Below are positions 26,552 through 35,205 of a stretch of DNA of 64,000 nucleotides, piece after piece (position 1 is the stretch's first letter; each line of letters opens with the position of its first letter). This DNA comes from VBDM01 sp964430565 (GTDB lineage Bacteria > Pseudomonadota > Gammaproteobacteria > Burkholderiales > SG8-39): positions 134,106 through 198,105 of the forward strand of contig CAYSFD010000047.1 of the NCBI GenBank assembly GCA_964430565.1, in the 5' to 3' direction. The notes under the pieces were generated by a model. The model ran no database searches, was not told the DNA's origin, and saw only the letters and a list, made by a program, of their open reading frames with translations. Made by a program: the position numbers and the translations under genes.

Positions 26552-27436
26552 TTACCCTCGTATCTTCATCCAACGCACCGGGATCGCGGTGATGTCGCCC
26601 TTGCCCAGGCCGGCGCGCGAGGCTTCGTCGTAGCATTCCAGCGTTCGCGAGGTCACCGGAAGGCTCGTTCCCAGAGCGCTCGCCTCTTCGACCATCGTAC
26701 GCAGGTCCTTGCGCATCGAGTCGATGTCTATGGTGATCGGACCGGCGTCTTTGCCCTGGAGCACTGCCGTCAGCACCGCGGCGCGACTCTTGAGAACGTT
26801 GGGGCCACCCGACGTATCGGAGAAAATATCGATGATGCGCGCCGCGTCGAGCCCGAGCGAACGGCACAAGGCCAGCGCCTCGCCGAAGGCCTGCCAGAAA
26901 ACCAGCAGCGGGAGATTGATCGCGAGCTTCATGCTCGCGCCCGCGCCCACAAGGCCGACGTGCTCCACGCGGCGGCACAGCAGGTCGAGCACGGTCCGCG
27001 CGCGCGCCACGTCGGTCGCGTCGCTGCCGAGGAAGCCGAACAGCTTGCCCTCCTTTGCCGGACCGACGGTTCCTCCGACCGGACACTCGACCAGCGCCGC
27101 GCCCTTTTTCCTGACTTTGGCGGCAAGCGCTCTTTCGGTTTCCGGTCGAACGGTGCTCATTTCAATAAAGAGCTTTCCGGCGACATTGCCCGAAAGAAGC
27201 CCGTCCTTGCCGTGATACGCAGTGTCGATGGCGGGAGCGTCGGTGAGAATCGTGATGATGATCTCCGAATTCTCGGCGACGTTCGCCGGCGTCGCGGCCA
27301 CCTTCGCGCCTGCGGCGGCGAGGGGTTGGGTCTTTTCCGCGGTGCGGTTCCAGACCGTAAGCTCGTGGCCCAGGCCCATCAGACGCTGGGCTATCGCCGT
27401 TCCCATTCTTCCGGTGCCTGCAATTCCGATCTTCAA
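26552..27436 (-). CDS. 3-hydroxyisobutyrate dehydrogenase-family oxidoreductase
   Basis: A 294-residue beta-hydroxyacid dehydrogenase. The N-terminal Rossmann fold opens MKIGIAGTGRMGTAIAQRL (GxGxxG), the substrate loop appears as ECPVGGTVGPAKEGKL (family DAPVSGG), and the catalytic lysine lies in GAGASMKLAINL (family GxxxxxKxxnN). The NRTAEKT segment after the second strand suggests NADP preference because of the arginine. Members oxidise 3-hydroxyisobutyrate, tartronate semialdehyde and related acids. It has an AGGAGGA ribosome site (minus strand, 27441-27447) and is divergent from the GST gene. The exact substrate is not evident. Confidence 0.88.
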   Translation of the reverse strand: MKIGIAGTGRMGTAIAQRLMGLGHELTVWNRTAEKTQPLAAAGAKVAATPANVAENSEIIITILTDAPAIDTAYHGKDGLLSGNVAGKLFIEMSTVRPETERALAAKVRKKGAALVECPVGGTVGPAKEGKLFGFLGSDATDVARARTVLDLLCRRVEHVGLVGAGASMKLAINLPLLVFWQAFGEALALCRSLGLDAARIIDIFSDTSGGPNVLKSRAAVLTAVLQGKDAGPITIDIDSMRKDLRTMVEEASALGTSLPVTSRTLECYDEASRAGLGKGDITAIPVRWMKIRG

Positions 27437-27465
27437 GTGCTCCTCCTCGTTTCGCTCGCGCTAGG

Positions 27466-27494
27466 TTGACACGTACAGTCGCGTGGGGTCAAAT
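27466..27494 (+). promoter_or_regulatory. candidate promoter for the GST/HAAT-1 operon
   Basis: A consensus TTGACA at 27466-27471 is followed after 17 bases by TCAAAT (27489-27494, four of six matches). It lies about 110 bases before the GST start and would drive the glutathione transferase and first HAAT transporter genes. Confidence 0.4.
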
Positions 27495-27602
27495 TGCCCG
27501 GCGGCAAATATAACAGTAACGCCGTAACCGGAAACACTCCAAAGGGGAGACCATGGGGTCGCCGAAGAGCGAGCTACCGAATCGTCGAGGAGTTGAGAAG
27601 AG

Positions 27603-28265
27603 ATGGCAATGAAACTGTACGGATTCTGGCGGTCTCTGGCCACCTACCGCGTGCGGGTCGCGCTCGCTCTGAAAGGGATAGAAGCCGAGCAGATATCGAT
27701 CGATCTGCTGCAGGGAAAGCAGCACGCCGAGGAATACAAGGCGATCAACCCGCAGGGCGTGGTGCCGGCGCTGGTCATCGACGCTGCTGCGCCGCTGTTC
27801 CAGTCCATGGCGATCCTCGAATATCTGGAGGAAACCCATCCGAAGCCTGCGCTGCTGCCCAAGGATTCCCGCGGCAGGGCGCGCGTTCGCGGGCTGGCGC
27901 AGATCGTTGTGAGCGACGGGCATCCCCTGGTTGTTCCGCGGGTTCGCGCCTACCTCGAGAAGGACATGCAGCAGGGCGAAGCCGCGCGCAACGCCTGGCT
28001 CGCTCACTGGACGCGCAAGGCGCTCGAAGCGCTTGAAGAGCATATCGCCAAGGAACCCGAGACCGGCAAGTTCTGCCACGGAGACTCACCGACGATCGCC
28101 GACATTTGCCTCGCCTCCCAGGTCTTCGGGGCGAAGTTTTTTAACGTCGAAACGGCCGGCGTGCCGACGGTCATGCGCGTTTTCGGAGAATGCATGAAAA
28201 TCGACGCTTTCGACCGTTCTCAACCGGCGAAGCAGCCCGACGCACCCAAGAACCCGACACACTGA
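27603..28265 (+). CDS. zeta-class glutathione transferase / maleylacetoacetate isomerase-like
   Basis: A 220-residue two-domain GST. The thioredoxin-like domain begins KLYGFWRSLATYRVRVAL (residues 4-21), the position of the zeta-class SSCSWRVR motif; the serine is kept while the cysteine is alanine, as in some bacterial maleylpyruvate and maleylacetoacetate isomerases. The QSMAILEYLEETHP helix and a C-terminal helical domain with SPTIADICLASQVF (N-capping box) complete the fold. The likely reaction is glutathione-dependent cis-trans isomerisation of an aromatic ring-cleavage product. Start at ATG 27603 or 27609 is equally possible. It precedes the HAAT-1 genes by 27 bases. Confidence 0.8.
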   Translation: MAMKLYGFWRSLATYRVRVALALKGIEAEQISIDLLQGKQHAEEYKAINPQGVVPALVIDAAAPLFQSMAILEYLEETHPKPALLPKDSRGRARVRGLAQIVVSDGHPLVVPRVRAYLEKDMQQGEAARNAWLAHWTRKALEALEEHIAKEPETGKFCHGDSPTIADICLASQVFGAKFFNVETAGVPTVMRVFGECMKIDAFDRSQPAKQPDAPKNPTH

Positions 28266-28292
28266 ACAGCGACAACCCAAAGGAGGAACACC

Positions 28293-29543
28293 ATGGCATT
28301 CACCCGCAGGCGATTCATCAAGGCTACTGGCGCCGGCGTCGGCGCCTCCGCGCTCGGCTTTCCGGCTATCGTGCGCGCGCAGAGCGACGCGATCCGTGTC
28401 GGGCTCATGACCGTAAAGACCGGGCCGCTCGCCTCGGGCGGCCTCGACATGGAGCGCGCGCTTATCATGTACTTGCGCGAGCGCAACAACATGCTCGCCG
28501 GCCGCAAGGTGAGCTTGAGCGTGGCCGACACCGCGGGCGTCCCGGCGCAGGCGCGCACCAAGCTGCAGGAGCTGGTGGAGAAAGACCGCATCCAGGTGCT
28601 GATCGGCCCGCTCGATGCCGCTTCGGCGCTCGCTTCGGACGACTACATCCGGGCGCAGCAGCTACCGACGATCTCGGTCGCAGCCGCCGAGGACATGACC
28701 CAGCGCAAGCCCAATCCCTGGTTCGTGCGTCCCACCTCGACCTCCTCGCAGTGCGCGAAGCCGCTCGCCGACTACTGCTACAACAATCTCAAGTACCGGC
28801 GCATGGCAACGCTCGCCGACGACATCGCCTACGGCCACGAAATGGCGGCGGGCTTCCAGCGCGTGTTCGAAGACGCGGGCGGAAAGATCGTGCAGAAGAT
28901 GTTCCCGCCGCTCACCGTCCCCGATTACGGCACCTATCTCGCCCAGCTCAAGACCAACATCGACGGCCTGTTCCTCGGGTCCGCCGGCTCGAACGGCTTC
29001 CGGTACGTGCGCCAGTTCAACGAATACGGGCTCCGGGGCAAGGTCAACGTCGTCGGCGGAATGACGGCCCTGGACGAGGCGGTGCTGCGCAATATGGGCG
29101 ACGAGGCGCTCGGCATCATCACCACTTGCTGGTACTCGGCCGAGCTCGACAATCCGCTCAACCGCAAGTTCGCCGCGGCCTTCCGCGCCGAGGCGAAGTA
29201 CGACCCCGGCTTCTACGGCGCGGCGACCTATACCGACGCGGCGGTTCTGGAGGGAGCGCTGAACGCCGTGAAGGGCAAGATCGAGGACAAGCCCGCCTTC
29301 ATGAAGGCGCTGCGAGGCATCAAGGTGGACACCGTGCGCGGCCCGGTGCGGTTCGACGAGTACGGCAACGTGGTCGGCAACGTCTACATCCGCAAGGTCG
29401 AGCGCAAAGAGGGCCGCCTCGTCAATAGCGTCATCTTCACCTACCCCAACGTCAGCCAGTTCTGGCGCTACAAGCCCGAGGAGTTCCTCAAGAACCCGGT
29501 GTACTCGCGCGACTGGCCGCCGGCGAAGAACCTCGAGTCCTGA
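28293..29543 (+). CDS. HAAT ABC transporter binding protein (LivK-like), transporter 1
   Basis: A 416-residue periplasmic binding protein of the branched-chain amino acid/amide family. A twin-arginine leader (TRRRFIKATGAGVGASALGF, residues 4-23) suggests export in folded form by Tat. The mature domain has the type I fold pattern IRVGLMTVKTGPLASGG and LIGPLDAASALASDDYI. An AAAGGAGG site precedes ATG 28293. It heads the set 28293-32827; a 10-bp terminator-type hairpin directly follows it. The transported compound is unknown; in proteobacterial catabolic clusters this family often takes aromatic or amide ligands rather than leucine. Confidence 0.92.
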   Translation: MAFTRRRFIKATGAGVGASALGFPAIVRAQSDAIRVGLMTVKTGPLASGGLDMERALIMYLRERNNMLAGRKVSLSVADTAGVPAQARTKLQELVEKDRIQVLIGPLDAASALASDDYIRAQQLPTISVAAAEDMTQRKPNPWFVRPTSTSSQCAKPLADYCYNNLKYRRMATLADDIAYGHEMAAGFQRVFEDAGGKIVQKMFPPLTVPDYGTYLAQLKTNIDGLFLGSAGSNGFRYVRQFNEYGLRGKVNVVGGMTALDEAVLRNMGDEALGIITTCWYSAELDNPLNRKFAAAFRAEAKYDPGFYGAATYTDAAVLEGALNAVKGKIEDKPAFMKALRGIKVDTVRGPVRFDEYGNVVGNVYIRKVERKEGRLVNSVIFTYPNVSQFWRYKPEEFLKNPVYSRDWPPAKNLES

Positions 29544-29551
29544 GAGAGGAC

Positions 29552-29582
29552 ACGGGGCCGGGAATACCGGCCCCGTTTTTTT
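29552..29582 (+). terminator. intrinsic terminator/attenuator between HAAT-1 binding protein and permease genes
   Basis: A perfect 10-bp stem (ACGGGGCCGG at 29552-29561 with CCGGCCCCGT at 29567-29576) with a 5-base loop is followed by an uninterrupted T-run through 29582. The next gene's GTG start is at 29583, immediately after the Ts. This has every feature of a Rho-independent terminator and should reduce read-through into the permease genes. Confidence 0.85.
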
Positions 29583-30443
29583 GTGCAGTTCTGGGTCATC
29601 CAGACGCTGAACAGTCTCGCCTTGGGCGGGCTGCTGTTCCTGCTTTCGGCGGGGTTTTCGCTGATCTTCGGGCTGATGCGGATCGCGAACCTCACGCACG
29701 GGGCGCTGTTCATGCTCGGCGCCTATGTCGGATCGAGCATCCTCAAGATCGTTCCGAACCTGTGGCTCACGGCGCTCCTCGGCGGGCTCGCGGTCGCGGC
29801 ATTCGGCGCTCTGATCGAGCGCCTGTTGCTGCGCAAGCTCGGTTCCAACGTGCTCGGCCAGGTGCTGGTGACGCTCGGCATCGCGTTCATCATTGCGGAT
29901 GCCTGCCTGGTGATCTGGGGCGGCGACCCGATCCCGTTACCGACCCCGCCGGCCCTGCAGCGGCCTCTGACGCTCGCCGGCTTCACGTTCCCGAGCTACC
30001 GGCTGGTCGTGGTCGTGATTGCGATCGTTACCGCCATCGCACTCTATTTGCTGATGGAGCGCACCCGCATCGGCGCGATGATCCGCGCCGGCGTCGACGA
30101 CATGGATATGGCGCGCGCCGTCGGCATCCCGGTATCCAGGCTCTTCACCATGGTGTTCTGCCTTGGCGCGGGGCTCGCCGGCGCCGGCGGCATCATCGGC
30201 GGCCCGATGCTCTCGGCGTATCCGGGCCTGGACGCCGAGATGCTGCCGCTCGCCCTCATCATCGTGATGCTGGGGGGCGTCGGGAGCCTGGTCGGCGCCT
30301 TCGTCGGCAGCTTCATCATCGGATTCATTTACACCTTCGGGGTCGCGTTGCTGCCGGACCTCGCCTACGTGATCCTGTTCCTGCCGATGATTTTCGTCCT
30401 TGCGTTCCGGCCGCGCGGGCTGTTCGGGAAGTTTGCCGCATGA
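29583..30443 (+). CDS. HAAT ABC transporter permease LivH-like, transporter 1
   Basis: A 286-residue membrane permease of the LivH family with about eight hydrophobic helices. The signature opening LNSLALGGLLFLLSAGFSLIFGLM and the following ANLTHGALFMLGAYV are typical. GTG 29583 is the only start that keeps the first helix intact; it falls directly after the terminator T-run, so no Shine-Dalgarno sequence is available outside the hairpin, which is unusual. Its stop overlaps the start of the LivM-like gene (ATGA). Works with LivM as the membrane channel. Confidence 0.9.
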   Translation: MQFWVIQTLNSLALGGLLFLLSAGFSLIFGLMRIANLTHGALFMLGAYVGSSILKIVPNLWLTALLGGLAVAAFGALIERLLLRKLGSNVLGQVLVTLGIAFIIADACLVIWGGDPIPLPTPPALQRPLTLAGFTFPSYRLVVVVIAIVTAIALYLLMERTRIGAMIRAGVDDMDMARAVGIPVSRLFTMVFCLGAGLAGAGGIIGGPMLSAYPGLDAEMLPLALIIVMLGGVGSLVGAFVGSFIIGFIYTFGVALLPDLAYVILFLPMIFVLAFRPRGLFGKFAA

Positions 30444-31384
30444 ACCGCCCTGCGTGGCTGGGAGTTCTGGCGGTGTTGCTCGTCGGCATGCCGTGGATCG
30501 CCGGGGAGTTCTACGTCAATCTCACCAGCCAAATCCTGATCGCGGCGATCTTCGCCGCCAGCGTGAACCTGCTGCTGGGCTATGGCGGGCTTCCGACGCT
30601 CGGCCATGCGGCGTATGTGGGCTTGGCGGCATACATCTCGGCGTGGCTCTACCTGAAGCTCGGTCTTGCCCACTGGATCACGGCGCCGATCGCACTTGCC
30701 GGCACGACGCTGATAGCGTGCGCGTTCGGCCTGATCGCACTGCGCGCCACGGGACTTGGTTTCCTCATGCTCACGCTCGCGCTGTCGCAGGTGTTGTGGG
30801 GGACCGCCTACCGCTGGGTGTCGGTGACCGACGGCGACAACGGCCTGCGCGGGCTGACGCGCCCGGCGCCGTTCGGCATCAATCTCGACGGCGCCACCGA
30901 GTTCTACTATTTCGCGCTCATCGTCACCGTGGCCTCGATCTGGCTCATGGCGAAGTTCGTCGATTCGCCTTTCGGCGCGGCGTTGCGCGGCACGCGCGAC
31001 CAGCCGCGGCGCATGAGCGCGCTCGGCCACGACGTCGGCATGATCCGTTGGGTCGCCTTCGTATACGCCGGCTTCTGGGGTGCGGTGTCGGGGCTGCTCT
31101 TCGTCTACTACCACAAGTACATCCACCCGGTGTCGCTCTCGCTCACCAATTCCGCCGAGGGCCTGCTCGCGGTGATTGCCGGGGGCTCGGGGACTCTGGG
31201 TGGGCCGATCGTGGGAGCCGCGATCGTCATGATCCTCAAAAACTACGTCTCGACCTACATCGAGCGCTGGAACATGCTGCTCGGATTCGTGTTCGTCGTG
31301 ATCGTGGTGTTCATGCCCGACGGCGTCGTTCCCGGATTGCGCCGCCTGTTTTTGCGTTGGAAGGCGCGCTGGGGGAAGAAGTGA
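30440..31384 (+). CDS. HAAT ABC transporter permease LivM-like, transporter 1
   Basis: A 314-residue LivM-type permease with about nine to ten hydrophobic segments. Family features are SVNLLLGYGGLPTLGHAAYV (residues 34-53) and GLRGLTRPAPFG, then VIAGGSGTLGGPIVGAA near the C-terminus, the region contacting the ATPases. ATG 30440 overlaps the LivH stop by ATGA, which fixes the start. The end overlaps the GTG of the following ATPase gene, so the whole set is translationally coupled. Confidence 0.92.
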   Translation: MNRPAWLGVLAVLLVGMPWIAGEFYVNLTSQILIAAIFAASVNLLLGYGGLPTLGHAAYVGLAAYISAWLYLKLGLAHWITAPIALAGTTLIACAFGLIALRATGLGFLMLTLALSQVLWGTAYRWVSVTDGDNGLRGLTRPAPFGINLDGATEFYYFALIVTVASIWLMAKFVDSPFGAALRGTRDQPRRMSALGHDVGMIRWVAFVYAGFWGAVSGLLFVYYHKYIHPVSLSLTNSAEGLLAVIAGGSGTLGGPIVGAAIVMILKNYVSTYIERWNMLLGFVFVVIVVFMPDGVVPGLRRLFLRWKARWGKK

Positions 31385-32121
31385 ATCCCGCGCTCCAGTT
31401 GAGCGGCCTGAAAAAGTCCTTCGGCGGGGTGCCGGCGATCAACGGCGTCTCGCTCGAAGTGATGCCGGGCGAGCGGCGGTTGATCATCGGACCCAACGGC
31501 GCGGGGAAAACCACGTTGTTCAACCTGATCACAGGCGATCTGCCCCGTGACGCCGGCACGGTGCAGCTGTTTGGAGAGGAGATTTCACGCCTGAAGACGC
31601 ACGAGCGCGCGCACCGCGGCCTCGCGCGGACCTACCAGATCATTACCTTGTTCCCGAAGGACCCGCTCGAGCACAACATCGTGCTCTCGCTCCTGGGACT
31701 CTCGAAGACGCGCTGGAGCATATTCGGCACGCTCGAGCGGCACGCCGAACTCTACGCCGAAGCACGCCGGGTTCTGGAGCTCGTCGGACTGGGGCATCTC
31801 GCGCAGCGGCCGATCGGCGAGGTGTCGTACGGGGAAAAGCGCCGCGTCGAGATCGCCATGGCGCTGGCGCAAAAACCCAAAGTACTGCTTCTGGATGAAC
31901 CGTTCGCCGGGCTTTCGCGCGAGGAGCGCGTTGCGATGAAGGATCTGATCGGCAGAATCGAACGTGAGGTCACCGTGATCATGATCGAGCACGACATGGA
32001 CACCGCGCTCGACATGGCCGAGCGCATCACGGTGCTCCACTACGGCAGCGTGATCGTCGAAGGCACACGGGCCGAAGTGGTAGCCGACCCGAAGACCCGC
32101 GAGGTGTACCTCGGTGACTGA
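31381..32121 (+). CDS. HAAT ABC transporter ATPase LivG-like, transporter 1
   Basis: A 246-residue ABC ATPase. Walker A (GPNGAGKTT) lies near residue 37, the signature region appears in variant form as EVSYGEKRRVEIAMAL near 144, and Walker B as VLLLDEPFAGLS near 164. The replacement of LSGGQ by VSYGEKR is common in LivG. GTG 31381 overlaps the LivM stop (GTGA). It forms a heterodimer with LivF encoded next to power import. Confidence 0.93.
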   Translation: MNPALQLSGLKKSFGGVPAINGVSLEVMPGERRLIIGPNGAGKTTLFNLITGDLPRDAGTVQLFGEEISRLKTHERAHRGLARTYQIITLFPKDPLEHNIVLSLLGLSKTRWSIFGTLERHAELYAEARRVLELVGLGHLAQRPIGEVSYGEKRRVEIAMALAQKPKVLLLDEPFAGLSREERVAMKDLIGRIEREVTVIMIEHDMDTALDMAERITVLHYGSVIVEGTRAEVVADPKTREVYLGD

Positions 32122-32827
32122 GGCTCTGACGCTTTCCGGGATCGATGCGCTCTACGGCGAAAGCCACGTGTTGCACGGGGTCTCGTTTACGCTCAACCCC
32201 GGGCGCGTGCTGGCGCTGCTCGGCCGCAACGGCGCGGGCAAGACGACCTGTATGTACGCGATCATCGGCTTCGTGCCGCCGCGCGCGGGCGACATCCGGC
32301 TGTTCGGAGACTCGATCGCCCGTCTCTCGCCAGAAGCGATTTCGCGCAGGGGCGTGGGCTTCGTGCCTCAGGGCCGGCGGATCTTTGCGAGCCTCACGGT
32401 AAGCGAGAACCTGATCGTCTCGCGCCAGTCCAGGAAGCAGGCGGGGAAGCCCTGGACGCTCGAGCGCGTGTTCGACCTGTTTCCGCGGCTCAAAGAGCGG
32501 GAGCAGCAGACCGCGGGTTCTCTTTCTGGCGGCGAGCAACAGATGCTCGCCATCGGGCGTGCGTTGATGGGCAATCCGCGCGTGCTCCTGATGGACGAGC
32601 CCTCGGAAGGCCTCGCGCCCTTGATCGTCGCGGAAGTCCGCCGTACCATCGCGAGGCTGAAGGAAGAAGGGCAGTCCATCGTGCTGGTGGAGCAGAACAT
32701 CAAGCTTGCGTTCGACCTCGCCGATGAAGTCGTGATCCTGAATACCGGACGCGTGGCGTTTTCCGGCGGCGTCGAGCAGGTAAGGAATGACGAGGCGCTG
32801 ATCACCCAGCACCTCGGGGTCTTCTAA
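32114..32827 (+). CDS. HAAT ABC transporter ATPase LivF-like, transporter 1
   Basis: A 237-residue ABC ATPase with Walker A (GRNGAGKTT, near residue 37), a full signature motif (SLSGGEQQMLAIGRAL) and Walker B (VLLMDEPSEGLAP). GTG 32114 overlaps the LivG gene by 8 bases. It completes a five-gene HAAT importer (28293-32827). The amidohydrolase gene follows after 37 bases and may belong to the same transcript. Confidence 0.93.
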   Translation: MTEALTLSGIDALYGESHVLHGVSFTLNPGRVLALLGRNGAGKTTCMYAIIGFVPPRAGDIRLFGDSIARLSPEAISRRGVGFVPQGRRIFASLTVSENLIVSRQSRKQAGKPWTLERVFDLFPRLKEREQQTAGSLSGGEQQMLAIGRALMGNPRVLLMDEPSEGLAPLIVAEVRRTIARLKEEGQSIVLVEQNIKLAFDLADEVVILNTGRVAFSGGVEQVRNDEALITQHLGVF

Positions 32828-32864
32828 TATGGTTGTTCCTGGATAAGCCAGAAGGAGAGAAAGC

Positions 32865-34010
32865 ATGATGTTCACCTGCGTAACGCCCGGATGCGCGGAT
32901 TTGCGCCACAGGCACCCTATGGCGGCGGTCCGCAAAGGCTCGGCAGCGGCCTCGCGCTCGCGAAAACACGCGTTGGCGACCAAGCTCGCCCGCGACAAGA
33001 AGGGACGCAGCCTGCGCGTGGATATTCATTGCCACTACCTGAACCGCGACGCGGCGGCGAAGGTTGCGCACCTCAATCCCGCGCAGTACGAGCCCCAGAT
33101 CAAGTTCGCCAATCAGCTTACCCGCGAGGTCAACGTCAAACAGATGCAAGATCGCGGGGAAAAACTCAGCACGATCGAACTGAGACTCAAGGACATGGAT
33201 CGCATGGGGATCGACATCCAGGCAGTATCGCCTGCGCCCCAGCAGACCTACTACTGGACCGAGCCCGGTCTGGGTGCGGAGCTGTCCCGCTCGATCAACG
33301 AGCGTCTTGCCGAAATCGTGGCCCAGTGGCCCGACCGCTTCGTCGGGCTCGGAACCGTGCCGCTGCAGAACGTCGAACTCGCGGTGATCGAGCTCGAGCG
33401 CTGCGTGAAGCAGCTCGGCCTGCGCGGGGTGGAGATCAACCCGAACGTCGCCGGGAAGGAGCTCACCGACCCGGGCCTGAATCTCGACCGGTTCTTTGCC
33501 AAGGCGCGCGAGCTGGATATCGTCATTTTCATGCATCCGATCGGATTCACCCAGGGCGAGCGCTTGATGGATCACTACTTCAACAACGTGATCGGCAATC
33601 CCCTGGATACGACCATAGGGACCAGCCGCCTGATCTTCGATGGCGTGATGGAAAGGCACCCCGGCCTCAAGGTGGTGCTTCCTCACGCAGGCGGCTTCCT
33701 CGCCCACTACTGGGCCCGCATGGACCACGCCTGGCGCGCGCGGCCGGATTGCCGGACGGTCATCAAAAAGGCGCCTTCGAGCTATCTCAAGAAGTTCTAT
33801 TTCGACACCATCGCCTTCGACCCGGAGATGCTGCGCAACCTGATCGACAAGTTCGGCGCCGGGCAGGTGGTGCTCGGAACGGATTATCCGTTCGACATGG
33901 GCGAGGAAGATCCGGTCGGCCTGATCAATAGCGTGCCGCGGCTTCCTGCCGCCGAGAAGGAAAAGATCATGGGTGGCAACGCTGCTCGCCTGCTCAAGAT
34001 CAGGCGATAA
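32865..34010 (+). CDS. amidohydrolase-2 family (ACMSD-like) hydrolase/decarboxylase
   Basis: A 381-residue TIM-barrel enzyme related to 2-amino-3-carboxymuconate-semialdehyde decarboxylase. Metal ligands are visible as HxH in VDIHCHYLN (near residues 53-57), a histidine in IFMHPIGF, another in VVLPHAGGF, and the aspartate in LGTDYPFDMGEED. These enzymes decarboxylate or hydrolyse aromatic and ring-cleavage compounds. An AAGGAGAG site precedes ATG 32865. About 50 residues before the barrel form a basic, cysteine-containing extension that the family does not require; an internal start (for example ATG 32919) cannot be excluded. Context with the HAAT importer suggests it acts on the imported compound. 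Confidence 0.86.
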   Translation: MMFTCVTPGCADLRHRHPMAAVRKGSAAASRSRKHALATKLARDKKGRSLRVDIHCHYLNRDAAAKVAHLNPAQYEPQIKFANQLTREVNVKQMQDRGEKLSTIELRLKDMDRMGIDIQAVSPAPQQTYYWTEPGLGAELSRSINERLAEIVAQWPDRFVGLGTVPLQNVELAVIELERCVKQLGLRGVEINPNVAGKELTDPGLNLDRFFAKARELDIVIFMHPIGFTQGERLMDHYFNNVIGNPLDTTIGTSRLIFDGVMERHPGLKVVLPHAGGFLAHYWARMDHAWRARPDCRTVIKKAPSSYLKKFYFDTIAFDPEMLRNLIDKFGAGQVVLGTDYPFDMGEEDPVGLINSVPRLPAAEKEKIMGGNAARLLKIRR

Positions 34011-34043
34011 TATGCGCCGGTCGCGGGATCGAGGAGAAATTCC

Positions 34044-35108
34044 ATGAAGCAGATCGGCGTGGCGGTGGTCGGTACGGGCTGGTGCGGAGGAATCCGTGCG
34101 GAGACCTGCGCGGCTCATACGCTCACGAAGGGCCTGTATCTTGCGGAGATCCGCCCCGAGCGCCTTGCGGAGGTGAAGCAGGCGACGGGCGCCCGCACGG
34201 CGGTCGCCGATTACCGGGAGCTGCTGAAGATCGATGAGATCGAAGCGGTCTACATCTCGGCGACGCCCGAGACGACGCATTTCCCCATGGCCAGGGACTG
34301 GCTCGCCGCAGGCAAGCACGTGTTCCTCGAAAAGCCGATCGCGATGGAGCTTGCCGAAGCCGACGAGCTCATCGCCCTGGCGCGCAAGAACCGGCTCAAA
34401 TTCACGATCGGCTACTCGCAGCGCTTCAACCCCAAGTTCGCCTATGTGCGCAAGTCGATCCGCAACGGCACCATCGGCAAGCCGGTGAGCGCGCTCGTGA
34501 GCCGGCACATAACGCGTGGTCTCGGCAAGAAGATCAGCGGCCGCGTGAAGCTCTCGCCCGCGGCGATGGAGTGCACGCACGATCTGGACTTCGTGCTGTG
34601 GTGCCTGGAACCGGCGAAGCCCGTGCGCGTGTACTCGCAGCAGAATTTCGGGGCCATGCAGCAGGCGAGCGGCCAGCCGATCGCGGACCACCAATGGCTT
34701 TTCGTCACCATGGATAGCGGGCTCTCGTTCGTGGTGGGCGGCGGCTGGAGCCTTCCGCCGGGCTATCCGAATTTTTCCACCACGTGGATCGAAATGGTCG
34801 GCACCGAGGGCGCGCTGCTGGTGGACGACAGCCACCGCGACGTCGTGCTCAACACCATGGACAAGGGCATGCAGCTTCCGATGTCCACGATGCCCGGGGA
34901 GCGGGTCGAACACACCTACGCGGGACCGATGGCGGCGGAAACCATCCATTTCCTCGAGGCCGTGGCGCTCGATCGTCCGGTGATGGTGACCCCGGAACAT
35001 GCGCGTATGGTGATGGAGGTCTATATCGCGGCGGATTTGTCGGCGGAACGCAACGAGCCGGTATCGTTGCCGCTCGCCTCGCCGAAATCGGTGCGCGCGG
35101 CGGCATGA
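34044..35108 (+). CDS. Gfo/Idh/MocA family oxidoreductase, first copy
   Basis: A 354-residue NAD(P)-dependent dehydrogenase of the glucose-fructose oxidoreductase/inositol dehydrogenase family. The Rossmann fold opens IGVAVVGTGWCGGIRAETC, and the diagnostic EKPI segment follows (AGKHVFLEKPIAMELAEADE, about residues 90-109) with the catalytic lysine. The C-terminal sheet domain includes GRVKLSPAAMECTHDLDFVL with the family histidine. It likely oxidises a cyclic polyol, sugar or sugar acid. A second family member follows after a 97-base gap that contains a dispersed repeat, so the two may act together. Confidence 0.9.
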   Translation: MKQIGVAVVGTGWCGGIRAETCAAHTLTKGLYLAEIRPERLAEVKQATGARTAVADYRELLKIDEIEAVYISATPETTHFPMARDWLAAGKHVFLEKPIAMELAEADELIALARKNRLKFTIGYSQRFNPKFAYVRKSIRNGTIGKPVSALVSRHITRGLGKKISGRVKLSPAAMECTHDLDFVLWCLEPAKPVRVYSQQNFGAMQQASGQPIADHQWLFVTMDSGLSFVVGGGWSLPPGYPNFSTTWIEMVGTEGALLVDDSHRDVVLNTMDKGMQLPMSTMPGERVEHTYAGPMAAETIHFLEAVALDRPVMVTPEHARMVMEVYIAADLSAERNEPVSLPLASPKSVRAAA

Positions 35109-35110
35109 AT

Positions 35111-35192
35111 GTCATCCTGAGCGCAGCGAAGGATCTGCTTTTGACGATCGTTAACAGCAGATTCTTCGGCGCCTGTGGCGCCTCGGAATGAC
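35111..35192. repeat. dispersed inverted-repeat element, copy A
   Basis: Begins GTCATCCTGAGCGCAGCGAA and ends with CCTCGGAATGAC, with a central GGATCTGCTTTT and AGCAGATTCTTCGG that are mutually complementary, so the unit folds into one hairpin. Related copies lie at 50373-50446 and 60383-60476. It fills the gap between two Gfo/Idh/MocA genes. Confidence 0.85.
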
Positions 35193-35205
35193 AGCGAATT
35201 AGGTT

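Noticed and set aside
32802..35000. Antisense open frame (about 732 codons), the longest shadow frame in the window
   Set aside because: It covers the amidohydrolase and first Gfo/Idh/MocA genes, both with clear catalytic motifs; the antisense product has no family features.
35109..35191. Small open frame beginning MNVILSAAKDLLL between the two Gfo/Idh/MocA genes
   Set aside because: Its sequence is wholly derived from the dispersed inverted repeat copy A and similar frames arise from the other copies.
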